Assembly (NCBI GenBank): GCA_030529225.1
Contig: JAUMXH010000001.1
Location: 1 to 64,000, forward strand
Direction of reading: 5' to 3'
From: Bacillota bacterium
Lineage (GTDB): Bacteria; Bacillota; Clostridia; Peptostreptococcales; Acidaminobacteraceae
DNA length: 64,000 nt
The notes below the pieces were generated by a model that was not told the origin of the DNA, searched no databases, and saw only the letters and a list, made by a program, of their open reading frames with translations. A program made the position numbers and the translations under genes. Of the stretch, positions 48,852-58,287 are shown piece after piece. Position 1 is the first letter of the stretch. Each line of letters starts with the position of its first letter.

Positions 48852-50075
48852 ATGAGTGCTCAAATACTGGAAGCAATCGAGAATTTAGCGAAGGAAAAAA
48901 GTCTGCCCAAAGAATTGCTGATTGAGGCGATCGAGGCGGCTCTGATCAGCGCTTATAAAAAAAGCTATCCTGAGGCGAATTCGGTGAAGGTAAATTTTGA
49001 CCCTGAGACCGGAGAAGTTAGCGTTTACAACGTGCTGTTGGTCGTAAAAGACAAGCAGGCCGCCTTGGACATCAAGTACCAGGACTTTGAAGAGGGAGAA
49101 GAGGTTGAAATTCCGGACACCATCCTGCTGGAAGAGGCGAGAGAGTACATTCCTGAAATTCAGCCGGGGGATTCGATCGAAAAGGAGGTCACCCCCGATA
49201 ACTTCGGAAGGATTGCCACCCTTACGGCGAAGCAAGTCATTTTACAGAGAATCCGAGAGGCCGAAAGAAAGCAGATTCTTTCAAAGTATTCCAAAAAGCT
49301 CGGCGACATCATCAGCGGAAGAGTGCAGCGGGTCAGCAGAGGGGAAGCCTTTGTTGAGCTTGACGGATCGATGGCAAAAATGCTGAAGGAAGAGCAAATT
49401 GAGGGGGAATACTACGATACCAGACCGTCACACAGCGAACCCTTAAAATTCTTGGTGGTCGACGTGATCGATCCGAGTGACGAGAAGGCCGAGCCCGAGC
49501 AGGATCCGAGAAAGGCAAAGAAGAAGAGAAAGGACAAGTCCATTCTGATTTACCTGTCAAGAGCGAGAAAAGAGCTGGTAAGCCGACTCTTTGAACTCGA
49601 AGTTCCGGAAATCCATGACGGGGTTGTAGAAATCAAGTCAGTGGCAAGAAGAGCCGGGAACCGAAGCAAGATGGCGGTTTACGCTGTCGACATGAACGTC
49701 GATGCGGTCGGTGCTTGCGTAGGACAGAGAGGCTCCAGGGTCCAAAGAGTGGTAAATGAACTCAGGGGAGAAAAGATCGACATCGTGAACTGGTCCGAGA
49801 ATCCGGCCATCTTTATTGCAAACGCCTTGAGTCCGGCGAAGGCGGTCAAGGTGGAAGTGGACGAGGAGAAGAGACGATCGGTCGTAATCGTTCCGGATTC
49901 GCAGCTGAGCCTTGCAATCGGCCAGGATGCGATCAACGTCTCTTTGGCGGCCGAGTTAACCGGCTATTCGATCGATATCAAAACCGAGAGCGAGGAGTAC
50001 GAAGCGCAAAACCAAGAGGCTCCGGGCGCGTTTGAAGAGCGGTTTGACGGCGAACTTGCCGAAGAGGTAGAGTGA
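48852..50075 (+). CDS. nusA: Transcription termination/antitermination factor NusA
   Basis: 407 residues. An N-terminal RNA polymerase-binding domain, an S1 domain (about 130-205, ISGRVQRVSRGEAFVEL) and two KH domains (from about 230, with VGACVGQRGSRVQRVVNEL and the second ending at LAAELTGYSIDI) are visible. It has a short acidic tail and lacks the C-terminal acidic repeats of enterobacterial NusA, as is usual in Bacillota. GGAGGAGGG precedes the ATG. The ylxR GTG overlaps its stop. Confidence 0.97.
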   Translation: MSAQILEAIENLAKEKSLPKELLIEAIEAALISAYKKSYPEANSVKVNFDPETGEVSVYNVLLVVKDKQAALDIKYQDFEEGEEVEIPDTILLEEAREYIPEIQPGDSIEKEVTPDNFGRIATLTAKQVILQRIREAERKQILSKYSKKLGDIISGRVQRVSRGEAFVELDGSMAKMLKEEQIEGEYYDTRPSHSEPLKFLVVDVIDPSDEKAEPEQDPRKAKKKRKDKSILIYLSRARKELVSRLFELEVPEIHDGVVEIKSVARRAGNRSKMAVYAVDMNVDAVGACVGQRGSRVQRVVNELRGEKIDIVNWSENPAIFIANALSPAKAVKVEVDEEKRRSVVIVPDSQLSLAIGQDAINVSLAAELTGYSIDIKTESEEYEAQNQEAPGAFEERFDGELAEEVE

Positions 50076-50359
50076 TCGAGTCTATGATAAAAAAGAAGAA
50101 ACCTGTAAGAAAATGTGTCGGTTGCAGACAACAGAGTGAAAAGAATGAGTTTATCCGATTGGTAAAACTCAAGACCGGCGAAGTGCTCGTTGATTTTACA
50201 GGCAAGCAAAACGGACGAGGCGCGTATATTTGCAAAAACGTTGATTGTTTCAACAAGGCCAGAAAAGAAAATGCGTTTCAAAGAGCGTTTAAATGTCAAA
50301 TACCGGATGAGACCTTTGACGGAATAGAGACGGAGTTGGAGCGTGTTACAAAAGATTAA
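50072..50359 (+). CDS. ylxR: YlxR family RNase P modulator-like protein
   Basis: 95 residues. The KPVRKCVGCR motif near the N-terminus and GRGAYIC with nearby Cys are the YlxR signatures. YlxR has been reported as an RNase P modulator/nucleoid-associated RNA-binding protein. The likely start is GTG at 50072 (GTGA overlap with nusA, GAGG upstream); ATG at 50084 is the alternative. It lies in its conserved place between nusA and the L7Ae-type gene, overlapping the latter by 17 bases. Confidence 0.92.
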   Translation: MIESMIKKKKPVRKCVGCRQQSEKNEFIRLVKLKTGEVLVDFTGKQNGRGAYICKNVDCFNKARKENAFQRAFKCQIPDETFDGIETELERVTKD

Positions 50360-50690
50360 AACGATGTTGGGGTTTGCGAGCAAGGCGGGAAAGCTGTCTT
50401 GCGGACAGGAGCAGGTGATTCGTTCCGTGCGTATGCAAAAGGCCCACCTTGTCATTCTTGCTCTCGATGTTTCGGAAGCATCGAAGAAAAAAATAAGAGA
50501 TAAATGTACTTACTATGAGGTAGCGTGGATAGAGTTGTTGGACCGAGCGGACTTATCAAAGTGCATCGGAAAAACGGACAAAACATGTGTGGCGATCAAT
50601 GATCAGGGGTTTGCAGAGACGATTCTTCGCTATTATGAGGAAATGCAAAGCCGAGCGATAGAGGAGTTTAAGGGAGGTGTCAACAGATGA
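50343..50690 (+). CDS. ylxQ: L7Ae/L30e family ribosomal protein-like (YlxQ)
   Basis: 115 residues. The L7Ae-type fold is shown by [18 protein letters not shown] and [18 protein letters not shown], which bind kink-turn RNA. The start is GTG at 50343 with GGAG seven bases upstream. It overlaps ylxR on the left and infB on the right (ATGA), so it is fully embedded in the operon. The C-terminus is a little longer than in Bacillus YlxQ. Confidence 0.92.
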   Translation: MLQKIKTMLGFASKAGKLSCGQEQVIRSVRMQKAHLVILALDVSEASKKKIRDKCTYYEVAWIELLDRADLSKCIGKTDKTCVAINDQGFAETILRYYEEMQSRAIEEFKGGVNR

Positions 50691-53308
50691 AAAATCCAAG
50701 AATTTACGAGGTTGCAAAGGAGTTGGGAATATCCAGTCAGGAACTGAGAGACAAGTTGGTCGCTGACGGATACGATATCAAAAATAACTTCAATGCCGTT
50801 GGACCGGAACTTTTGGCATACATTCGAAAAACTTACGATGGGAATCTTGCGCCTCAGCAGACGGAAAAAGAAGAGAAAAATCCGGATTCGGGCGTGATGA
50901 TTGAGGAGAAAAGCTCGGACTTGAAGCCCAAGCAATTTGTCGTCAGACGTGTGCGAAAAGCCGAAGCGGATGAGGAGAAGAACGCGGAGCTGAAAGCGAA
51001 GAAGCTTGCGGAAGAGCAACGCTTGGCAGAGGAAGCCAAACGCCTGGAAGAAGCAAGGCAGGCCGAAGAGTTGAGAAAAGTCGAAGCGCTGAAACAGGCG
51101 GAAGAAGCGAGAAAACTCGAAGAAGAAAGATTGCAGGAGCAGAAGAGAATCGAAGAGGCGGCAAAGAAAAAGCTGGAGGCCGAAGAGTCTGCCAGAAAAA
51201 AACTGGAGATGGAAGAGGAACTCGCCAAAAACAACATGAAAAAACAAGAAAAGAATGCGTTTGAAGAAGATTCGGAAGCGAAGTCGGATCTCAAAAAAGG
51301 AAAGAAGGCCACTCACAAAAGAGAAGAGGCGGCCGAAGAGGACCTAAAGGGCGCCAAGGGCAAGAAAAAAGCGAAGAAGAAAGAGCGCAGGAAGGGGTCT
51401 CAGCGCAATATCATTGATGAGTCGATGAGGTCGGAGTTGGAAAAAACGGACCTGAACTTTGGCAAGAAGACGATGAAGAAAAAGAAAAAGAAAGTGAAAA
51501 GGACGGACGAGGACTTCTTTGATTTGGAACATGAAGATGAGGCGAGTGGCGGAATGACAGTTACCCTGAAGCCTAGAATGACCGTAGGGGATTTTGCGGA
51601 TCTCATCGAGGTCAAGAGCAACGACATCATCCTGAAATTGATGAACCTCGGCATCATGGCGACCATCAACCAATACATCGACTTTGACGTGATGGAGCTG
51701 ATTGCCGAAGAGTACGAGATAGAGGTTGAACTCGAAGAGGAAAAGGTCGATGAGGCGATTTTGGATTACGATTTTGAAGATGACGAGAAGGATTTGAAAT
51801 CGAGAGCACCGGTCGTCACCGTCATGGGTCACGTTGACCACGGTAAAACCTCGTTGCTGGATGCGATTCGATCGACCAGCGTCATAGAGAAAGAGGCCGG
51901 CGGAATCACCCAGCACATCGGTGCTTCCGAAGTAAAAATTAACGGTAAAAAGATTGTCTTCCTGGATACTCCGGGCCACGAAGCCTTCACTTCGCTCAGA
52001 GCGAGGGGGGTTCAGCTGACCGACATCGCGATTCTCGTAGTGGCGGCCGATGACGGGGTGATGCCTCAAACCATAGAGGCGATCGACCACGCAAAGGCGG
52101 CCGACGTTCCGATCATCGTCGCAATCAACAAAATCGACAAACCGGATGCGAATCCGGAGCGCGTGATCAAGGAACTTTCCGAGCATGGCGTGCTTCTCGA
52201 AGATTGGGGCGGGGATGTAGTCGGCGTTCAGGTTTCGGCGAAACAAAATCAAAACATCGATACCCTATTGGAGATGGTCATTCTGGTCGCCGAGATGATG
52301 GAATTGAAAGCGAACCCTGACAGAAATGCCTTGGGTACCGTCATTGAGGCCCATTTGGACAAGGGTAGAGGCCCTGTTGCGACCGTCCTGGTTCAGAACG
52401 GAACCCTGCACATCACCGACGCCTTCGTCTGCGGGACCACTTACGGCAGAATTCGTGCGATGTATAACTCGAAGGGTAAGCGCATTAAAACCGCCGAGCC
52501 TTCCACTGCGGTCGAAATCATCGGTATGAGTGAAGTGCCGATGGCCGGAGACCGGTTCTTTGCGGTCAACACCGACAAGGAAGCCAGAAAGATTGCCGAG
52601 GAGAGAGAACTCGCGAAGAAGGCGGAAGATTTGGAGAAGAGCGCACAGAAAGTCAGCCTGGAAGACCTGTTCAACCAAATTCAGTCCGGAAAACTCAAGA
52701 CTTTGAACCTGATTATCAAGGCGGACGTGCACGGATCCATCGAGGCGATCAAACAGTCGCTTGCAAAATTGAAGTCGGACGAGGTCAAAATCAACATTCA
52801 GCACGCGAACATCGGTGCGATAACCGAATCCGATATCATGCTCGCTACGGCTTCGAACACGATCATCCTGGGATTCAACGTGAGACCTTCGTCGGCCGTA
52901 ATCGAGATGGCTAAGAAGGAAAATGTTGAAATCAAAACCTACCGTATCATCTACGAACTCTTGCAGGACGTGGAAGACGCTCTCACCGGTATGTTGGCTC
53001 CGAAGTACCAGGAGAAGCAACTGGGAGAGGCCGAGGTCAGAACGACCTTCAAAGTGCCTGATATCGGAACCATTGCGGGAGCTTACGTGTTGAGCGGTAA
53101 AATCTTGAGAAAATCGGATGTGAGACTGCTTCGCAACGGCGTCATCATCTTCGAGGGCAAGTTGTCTTCTCTGAAGCGTTTTAAAGATGACGTGAAGGAA
53201 GTGGCTGCCGGCTACGAGTGCGGCATCGGCATCGAAGGCTTCAATGACATCAAAGACGGAGATTTGATTGAAGCTTATGAGATTGAAGAAATCAAACAAA
53301 CACTATAA
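50687..53308 (+). CDS. infB: Translation initiation factor IF-2
   Basis: GTPase of 873 residues that places initiator tRNA on the 30S subunit. An IF2-N helix ([16 protein letters not shown]) begins the protein. A long Lys/Glu/Ala coiled-coil and basic region spans about 60-290, then a second IF2-N motif. The G domain begins at [11 protein letters not shown] (about 381), with DTPGHEAF and NKID, followed by domains II, III and the C-terminal initiator-tRNA-binding domain. It overlaps ylxQ by four bases. Confidence 0.97.
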   Translation: MKNPRIYEVAKELGISSQELRDKLVADGYDIKNNFNAVGPELLAYIRKTYDGNLAPQQTEKEEKNPDSGVMIEEKSSDLKPKQFVVRRVRKAEADEEKNAELKAKKLAEEQRLAEEAKRLEEARQAEELRKVEALKQAEEARKLEEERLQEQKRIEEAAKKKLEAEESARKKLEMEEELAKNNMKKQEKNAFEEDSEAKSDLKKGKKATHKREEAAEEDLKGAKGKKKAKKKERRKGSQRNIIDESMRSELEKTDLNFGKKTMKKKKKKVKRTDEDFFDLEHEDEASGGMTVTLKPRMTVGDFADLIEVKSNDIILKLMNLGIMATINQYIDFDVMELIAEEYEIEVELEEEKVDEAILDYDFEDDEKDLKSRAPVVTVMGHVDHGKTSLLDAIRSTSVIEKEAGGITQHIGASEVKINGKKIVFLDTPGHEAFTSLRARGVQLTDIAILVVAADDGVMPQTIEAIDHAKAADVPIIVAINKIDKPDANPERVIKELSEHGVLLEDWGGDVVGVQVSAKQNQNIDTLLEMVILVAEMMELKANPDRNALGTVIEAHLDKGRGPVATVLVQNGTLHITDAFVCGTTYGRIRAMYNSKGKRIKTAEPSTAVEIIGMSEVPMAGDRFFAVNTDKEARKIAEERELAKKAEDLEKSAQKVSLEDLFNQIQSGKLKTLNLIIKADVHGSIEAIKQSLAKLKSDEVKINIQHANIGAITESDIMLATASNTIILGFNVRPSSAVIEMAKKENVEIKTYRIIYELLQDVEDALTGMLAPKYQEKQLGEAEVRTTFKVPDIGTIAGAYVLSGKILRKSDVRLLRNGVIIFEGKLSSLKRFKDDVKEVAAGYECGIGIEGFNDIKDGDLIEAYEIEEIKQTL

Positions 53309-53322
53309 AAAGGATTGAAGGA

Positions 53323-53712
53323 TTGAAATACAGTAGAACATTGAGGATTTCCGAGGAAATCAAGAAAATAGTCAGCTCCCTGATTATGAACGAGCTGAAG
53401 GATCCCGGGATTGCGCCGTTTACGACCGTAACCCGGGTCGAAACCACAAACGACCTTCGCTTCACGAATATTTACATCAGTATCTTGGGGCAGGACGCCG
53501 ACCACGATGAGACCATCGATGCGTTGAATCGCGCGAAGGGCTTTATCAGACGTCAAATCGGTTCGGAGCTCAATCTGCGCTATACGCCGGAGCCTGTCTT
53601 TAAGTACGATGCGTCGATTGAGTATTCCAGACACATGTCCGACTTAATCAGCGGACTGAACATCCCGAAAGAGGATGAGGCGGAATCTGAACGAGAGAGC
53701 GACGAGGCGTAG
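53323..53712 (+). CDS. rbfA: Ribosome-binding factor A
   Basis: 129 residues; a KH-fold protein that aids 16S 5' end maturation and cold growth. It starts KYSRTLRISEEIKKIVSSLI and continues with NELKDPGIAPFTTVTRVE. A Glu/Ser-rich tail (about 112-129) is slightly longer than usual. The start is TTG at 53323 with AAGGA directly upstream in an AGGATTGAAGGA context. The DHH gene begins 8 bases after its stop. Confidence 0.94.
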   Translation: MKYSRTLRISEEIKKIVSSLIMNELKDPGIAPFTTVTRVETTNDLRFTNIYISILGQDADHDETIDALNRAKGFIRRQIGSELNLRYTPEPVFKYDASIEYSRHMSDLISGLNIPKEDEAESERESDEA

Positions 53713-53720
53713 GTGAGGCT

Positions 53721-54677
53721 ATGAAATACGCTTTCGATTTTAGCAGCTTCCAAGAGATTGCCGTCTTCCCGCACCAATCGCCGGATGGCGACGCGATCGG
53801 ATCTGCCGTTGCGATGGCCCTCTATTTGAAAGAAATCGGAAAGAGGGTGGTGATTTGCATCGACGATGAAATCCAGTATGAACTGCGCTTCCTCTGTGCC
53901 TACGCGGACTTCGTTACGTACGAGGAGGCTCTCGGCCTGTATCAGAATTGGGATTTCTGTGTCAGTGTGGATTGCGCGGACAAGGCCAGGCTCGGCAGAA
54001 GGGCCATGTTTACGGAGGGGAAAGAGCTCCTGAACATCGACCATCACCACACCAACCCGCTCTTCGGCGAGTACAATATCGTGGATAAAAATGCGCCGGC
54101 GGCCTGTGAAGTGATTTACCATATGCTGAAAGAAAACGGCTTTGCGATTACAAAAGAAATCGGCGAAGCCATTTATACCGGCCTTTCGACAGATACCGGG
54201 AACTTCCTGTATGACAATGTGAGGCCGGAAACCTTTTTGGTTGCCTCGGAGTTGTTGCGGCTCGGCATCGATAAGGCGAAGATTGTCTTTGAACTCTATC
54301 AAAACAAGCGGAGTGAAAAAATCAGGCTTCACGCGGATGCCATCAATCAAATCACCTTTCACAAAGGCGGAAGCCTGGCGATGACCTATGTGGACGATGA
54401 GATGCTCTTACGAAACGGCGCCAGCATGCTGGATACGGAGGGAATCTGTGAGTCTCTTCGCGATATCAGGGGCGTTGAAGTTGCTTGTTTCCTGAAGGAG
54501 AAGAGAGAGGAAGACGGAAGTTTTTCTACCAAGGTCAGTATGAGGGCGCTTCCTATGCACGATGTGTCTTCGGTCGCCTCAAGTTTTGGAGGCGGGGGGC
54601 ACAAGGCGGCGGCCGGATTTACTCTGGAAGCCGACAAAGAAAAAGTAAAAGAATTGCTTTTACAAAAATTTGATTGA
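53721..54677 (+). CDS. DHH family phosphoesterase (NrnA-type nanoRNase/pAp phosphatase)
   Basis: 318 residues. DHH motifs are HQSPDGDAIGS (metal binding), SVDCADKARLG, NIDHHHTN (the DHH triad), then GLSTDTGNF. The DHHA1 domain ends with FGGGGHKAAAGF. NrnA proteins degrade 2-5 nt RNA fragments and convert pAp to AMP; other DHH-DHHA1 members cleave cyclic dinucleotide products. The place between rbfA and truB is the conserved one for NrnA-like genes in this operon. Confidence 0.92.
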   Translation: MKYAFDFSSFQEIAVFPHQSPDGDAIGSAVAMALYLKEIGKRVVICIDDEIQYELRFLCAYADFVTYEEALGLYQNWDFCVSVDCADKARLGRRAMFTEGKELLNIDHHHTNPLFGEYNIVDKNAPAACEVIYHMLKENGFAITKEIGEAIYTGLSTDTGNFLYDNVRPETFLVASELLRLGIDKAKIVFELYQNKRSEKIRLHADAINQITFHKGGSLAMTYVDDEMLLRNGASMLDTEGICESLRDIRGVEVACFLKEKREEDGSFSTKVSMRALPMHDVSSVASSFGGGGHKAAAGFTLEADKEKVKELLLQKFD

Positions 54678-54689
54678 TAGGAGAGGTTC

Positions 54690-55598
54690 ATGCCGGCTCA
54701 AAGCGGTTTTATTTTGTTAAATAAGAAGGAGGGTGTCAGTTCGCACAGCGCATTGACACCTTTAAAAAAGTTGCTCCCGAAGAACACAAAAATCGGACAC
54801 ACCGGAACCCTCGATCCGAATGCGACCGGTCTCTTGCCGGTGGCTGTCGGCAGGGCGTCCAAGTTCATTCAGTACCTGGGTGAGCATCCTAAAAAATACA
54901 GGGCCGGCATCCTGTTCGGAAGAAAGACTGACAGTGGCGATATTTGGGGGAAGACTTTGGCTGAGCTCGAAATCCGGAAGAATTCGGAATGTGAGCACGC
55001 GGAAAAGCTGACCCTTTTCCGGGACCGGATGAAGGGCTTCTTGGGAAAAATCAGTCAAGTCCCGCCTATGTATTCGGCCATTAAGAAAGACGGAAAGCCG
55101 CTTTACAAGTACGCCAGGGAAGGCATCGAGCTGGAGAGATCGGCCAGAGAGGTTGAAATCTACCAAATTGATATCCTGGAATTTGACTATCCGAATGTGA
55201 CGATAGAAGTGGAGTGCTCCAAGGGGACTTACATCAGGACTTTGATCGAGGACCTGGCGGAATCGATGGGCGAAATGGCTTGTATGAGTTCGCTTCTGCG
55301 CTTGAAGTCGGACGGGTTCGATCTGAAAGATGCTCAAAAAATAGAGGAATTTCAGACTTATAAAGATCTTCGGGACAAATTGATTCCGATTGAAAAGGTC
55401 TTTGAAAGACTTCCCAAAGTGCAGGTCGATGCGGCACACGCAAAGCACATCAAAAACGGAGTTCCGGTTGATTTGTCGAGGTTTCCGAGCCGGGAATCGG
55501 GCGTGTTCGGATACTATTCCGTTTGTGATGAGCGGGAACTTATGTTCGCGCTGGCGGAGCGAAACGAAGAGCAGTTTAGAACGGTAGCGGTGATTTAG
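54690..55598 (+). CDS. truB: tRNA pseudouridine(55) synthase TruB
   Basis: 302 residues. Converts U55 of tRNA T-loops to pseudouridine. It has the catalytic Asp motif GHTGTLDPNATGLLP (about 33-47), KKYRAGILFG, the QVPPMYSAIKKDG segment and CSKGTYIRTLIEDL. The C-terminal PUA-like end is short. GGAGAG precedes the ATG, 12 bases after the DHH gene. Confidence 0.96.
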   Translation: MPAQSGFILLNKKEGVSSHSALTPLKKLLPKNTKIGHTGTLDPNATGLLPVAVGRASKFIQYLGEHPKKYRAGILFGRKTDSGDIWGKTLAELEIRKNSECEHAEKLTLFRDRMKGFLGKISQVPPMYSAIKKDGKPLYKYAREGIELERSAREVEIYQIDILEFDYPNVTIEVECSKGTYIRTLIEDLAESMGEMACMSSLLRLKSDGFDLKDAQKIEEFQTYKDLRDKLIPIEKVFERLPKVQVDAAHAKHIKNGVPVDLSRFPSRESGVFGYYSVCDERELMFALAERNEEQFRTVAVI

Positions 55599-55607
55599 GA
55601 AAATACT

Positions 55608-56525
55608 ATGTTTGACAGAAAGAATACTATGATATCCCGGGAAAAGGTCGCCATTGCAATGGGCGCCTTCGACGGAATCCACAAAGGACATCAGCTCATC
55701 ATCAACAAGATGATGGCGGAGGCAAAAGAGAGAGGTCTCTTATCCGCCGTTTACACCTTTAACAATGTTCCCAAGTCGGTGAACCGTCCCGAGGAATCGA
55801 TTCATATTTTAAAAGCGGGGGATAAGTACGAACTCCTGAAGGAGATGGGCGTCGACATTGTCTATATGCACGATTTTGATGACAAGTTGATGATGACCTC
55901 CCGAGAAGATTTTATTAAGAATCTCTACCAATATTTTGACATCAAGCTGATCGTGGTCGGAAAGGATTTTCGCTTCGGTCACAAGGTGCAGGGGGATGTT
56001 CGCTGGTTGGAGGAAAACCAAGCGCATTACGGCTTTGAACTGATCGCCTGTGATTTTTTTGAGTTGGAGGGTGAGAAGGTCTCTTCCACTACAATCCGAA
56101 ACCTGCTCAGAGCCGGAAACCTGGAAGGTGCGCAGGAACTTCTCGGAAGGCACCATTTCATAAAGGGAAGGGTGGTTGACGGGCGAAAGGTAGGCCGAAA
56201 GCTCGGCTTTCCGACTGCGAATGTCGAAGTTTACCCGGAAATGGCCGTCATTTCGAACGGGGTTTACTACACCAGAACCCTGGTCAAAGGGAAGCGTTTT
56301 CACAGCGTCACAAACATCGGAAACGTACCGAGTTTCAGCGGCGCGCCCTTTAGCGTTGAAACCTATATTTTAGACTTCAATCAGGATATCTACGGAGAAG
56401 AAATCAAGGTTGAATTTATAGAAAAACTCAGAGAGGAAATCAAGTACGACAACACGACGGATTTGATTCGTCAGATTGAGGACGATGTGCGTGTCGCGAG
56501 GGAATTATCTCGAAACTGCGAGTAG
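55608..56525 (+). CDS. ribF: Bifunctional riboflavin kinase/FAD synthetase
   Basis: 305 residues making FMN and FAD. The N-terminal nucleotidyltransferase domain has AIAMGAFDGIHKGHQ (the HxGH-type motif) and VGKDFRFGHKVQGD; the C-terminal flavokinase domain has GRKLGFPTANVE and TNIGNVPSF. The ATG at 55608 is 9 bases after the truB stop, with a GGAAAA ribosome site; an in-frame ATG at 55629 is possible but has weaker spacing. dtd follows. Confidence 0.95.
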   Translation: MFDRKNTMISREKVAIAMGAFDGIHKGHQLIINKMMAEAKERGLLSAVYTFNNVPKSVNRPEESIHILKAGDKYELLKEMGVDIVYMHDFDDKLMMTSREDFIKNLYQYFDIKLIVVGKDFRFGHKVQGDVRWLEENQAHYGFELIACDFFELEGEKVSSTTIRNLLRAGNLEGAQELLGRHHFIKGRVVDGRKVGRKLGFPTANVEVYPEMAVISNGVYYTRTLVKGKRFHSVTNIGNVPSFSGAPFSVETYILDFNQDIYGEEIKVEFIEKLREEIKYDNTTDLIRQIEDDVRVARELSRNCE

Positions 56526-56546
56526 AATCGGAGACAGGGGTGAAGT

Positions 56547-56993
56547 ATGAGGGCAGTGGTTCAAAGAGTTAGTCAGGCATCGGTCAGTGTAGAGGGAAAA
56601 ACGGTTTCCGAAATAGGGCGCGGCTTTATGGTTCTGATCGGCGTGGAACAGGGTGACGGCGAGGACGATGCGCGTTATCTCGCGGAGAAGCTTCTTCATT
56701 TGAGAGTCTTTGAGGACGAAGATGACAAGATGAATCTATCTATCATGGACGTGGGCGGGGAAATGCTCCTCGTCTCACAATTTACCCTGCTCGGCGATTG
56801 CAGAAAGGGCAGAAGACCGAGTTTTGTAAAGGCGGAGAGGCCGGAAGAAGCCGACAGACTCTACGAGGCGGTGTGCGAGATCCTCTCCCAAAGCCTTCCG
56901 GTAAAAAAAGGAGTTTTCCAGACCCATATGATGGTTTCTCTGGTCAATGACGGTCCGGTAACCCTCCTGATCGACAGTAAAAAAGGGTTTTAA
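56547..56993 (+). CDS. dtd: D-aminoacyl-tRNA deacylase
   Basis: 148 residues. Hydrolyses D-amino acids from mischarged tRNA. Signatures are [15 protein letters not shown] at the N-terminus, [12 protein letters not shown] (the SQFTL motif) and the C-terminal Gly-Pro motif with an atypical [10 protein letters not shown] sequence. Length and motifs are standard. GACAGGGGTG precedes the ATG. It probably ends the rimP operon. Confidence 0.95.
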   Translation: MRAVVQRVSQASVSVEGKTVSEIGRGFMVLIGVEQGDGEDDARYLAEKLLHLRVFEDEDDKMNLSIMDVGGEMLLVSQFTLLGDCRKGRRPSFVKAERPEEADRLYEAVCEILSQSLPVKKGVFQTHMMVSLVNDGPVTLLIDSKKGF

Positions 56994-57031
56994 ATCGTTT
57001 CTCTTCTGCGACTGCGATTCGAGGCAAGGAA

Positions 57032-58189
57032 ATGTTGGCGTATTTACTGGGATACATCCTCTTGTTTGTCACCGTTCATACTCCTTGGCAATTTGTATTG
57101 ATTTCGCTTGCCTCCTACATTTTTTCGCCCGAGCGGGAGAGGGAGCGCATTCTGCTCTCCTTTCTGTTGGCATTTCTTCTCTTTGTGTTTTTTCTGTCTC
57201 CAAACTTAGCGCAGCTGCAAATGCAAGCTTCTGCGGGCGCGGATTTCTTTGATGTTTCCTTTCTTCGGGCGATTCGTGACGAGATTGGGCAAAGGCGGTC
57301 GGGCTTATCCGAGCTCTCCCGGGAACTCTATTCCTCGCTGATCTTGGGGGATTTGAAGGGCGCCGGTAAGCTGGGTGCTCTGGTGAAGGAACTTGGAATC
57401 GTCCATCTTTTTGTGATTTCCGGCTTTCATTTCAGCATTTTATTTTCTTCGATGAGTCTCCTCCTGCAGAAAGTCATGCGCCTGCCCTATAAAATCACGC
57501 TTATCATGGTGTTGATTGCATCGACCCTGTATTATCTGATACTTCCGGTGGGCTTCGGTTCGAGCCGGGCGTATTTCACGATCGTTCTTGGAATCTTAGC
57601 ATTTTTCTTGGGCAGGAGCACGGATTCGGAGAATGTCCTCTATACCGTCAGCCTCTTTTGGATTCTTTTGTTCCCCGCGGACCTCTTTCGCCTCGGTTTT
57701 CAACTCACCTTTGTAGCGACCTATTTGGTCGTTCTGTGCGCCAGAATAGAGTGGGTCAGGGAATTGGAGAGTCGGGTTTTGCAAAATTTGATTCTCTCGC
57801 TGATGGTATCCTTCGGGGTATCGGCCTTTCTCGCATTCAAAGGCGCCGAGTTCGCTATCTTTTCTTTCCTGTTGGTTGCCGTTTCCACGCCCGTGATTTC
57901 ACTTTTGATGGGTTTGATGTTCCTCTACGCCATCCTTCCTTTCGGCAGCTCTCCTGTAAGTTTGGGACTTGCCCGGGGAATTGATTTTCTCGCTCGGATT
58001 TACAGCGACTTTTTACACCGCTTTTCGGAACTGGGTTCTTATCAGTGGCTCTTGCCGATTAAACTTGCCATCCTCATGCAGGTTCTCCTCTTGATGCTTT
58101 TTTTCTCCGGAAAACTGGCTTCTTACGGATGGAGCCGCAGGTCTGTCGCGATGCTTTCGGCCCTCGTACTCTTTTGTTTTCTGTTCTAA
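57032..58189 (+). CDS. Minimal ComEC/Rec2 family protein (core membrane domain only)
   Basis: 385 residues with about nine to ten hydrophobic helices. The ComEC competence core is clear: LYSSLILGDLKG, VHLFVISGFHFSILFS and SRAYFTIVLGILAFFLGR. Usual ComEC proteins (about 700-800 residues) also have an N-terminal OB/DUF4131 region and a C-terminal metallo-beta-lactamase-like domain; both are absent and no remnant follows the stop. The place before holA is the normal comEC location. DNA uptake through the membrane is the family role; whether this short form transports DNA is uncertain. An AAGGAA ribosome site lies next to the ATG. Confidence 0.82.
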   Translation: MLAYLLGYILLFVTVHTPWQFVLISLASYIFSPERERERILLSFLLAFLLFVFFLSPNLAQLQMQASAGADFFDVSFLRAIRDEIGQRRSGLSELSRELYSSLILGDLKGAGKLGALVKELGIVHLFVISGFHFSILFSSMSLLLQKVMRLPYKITLIMVLIASTLYYLILPVGFGSSRAYFTIVLGILAFFLGRSTDSENVLYTVSLFWILLFPADLFRLGFQLTFVATYLVVLCARIEWVRELESRVLQNLILSLMVSFGVSAFLAFKGAEFAIFSFLLVAVSTPVISLLMGLMFLYAILPFGSSPVSLGLARGIDFLARIYSDFLHRFSELGSYQWLLPIKLAILMQVLLLMLFFSGKLASYGWSRRSVAMLSALVLFCFLF

Positions 58190-58255
58190 CCCGTTTCCCG
58201 GGCTAAAGAATCAAAAGTCTTTTTTTATTGTATAGGCAACCTGCAAACAATGTGT

Positions 58256-58261
58256 TATAAT
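58256..58261 (+). promoter_or_regulatory. Possible -10 box for holA
   Basis: A perfect TATAAT, 26 bases before the holA ATG; no good -35 at 16-18 bases. Just upstream at 58204-58228 is a weak AAAGA...TCTTT hairpin with a T run that may end the ComEC transcript. Confidence 0.35.
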
Positions 58262-58287
58262 AGGGTCGATAACTTTAAGGTACAAGA

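Noticed and set aside
52265-53299. 344-residue antisense frame inside infB
   Set aside because: It mirrors conserved IF-2 sequence; no independent evidence of coding.
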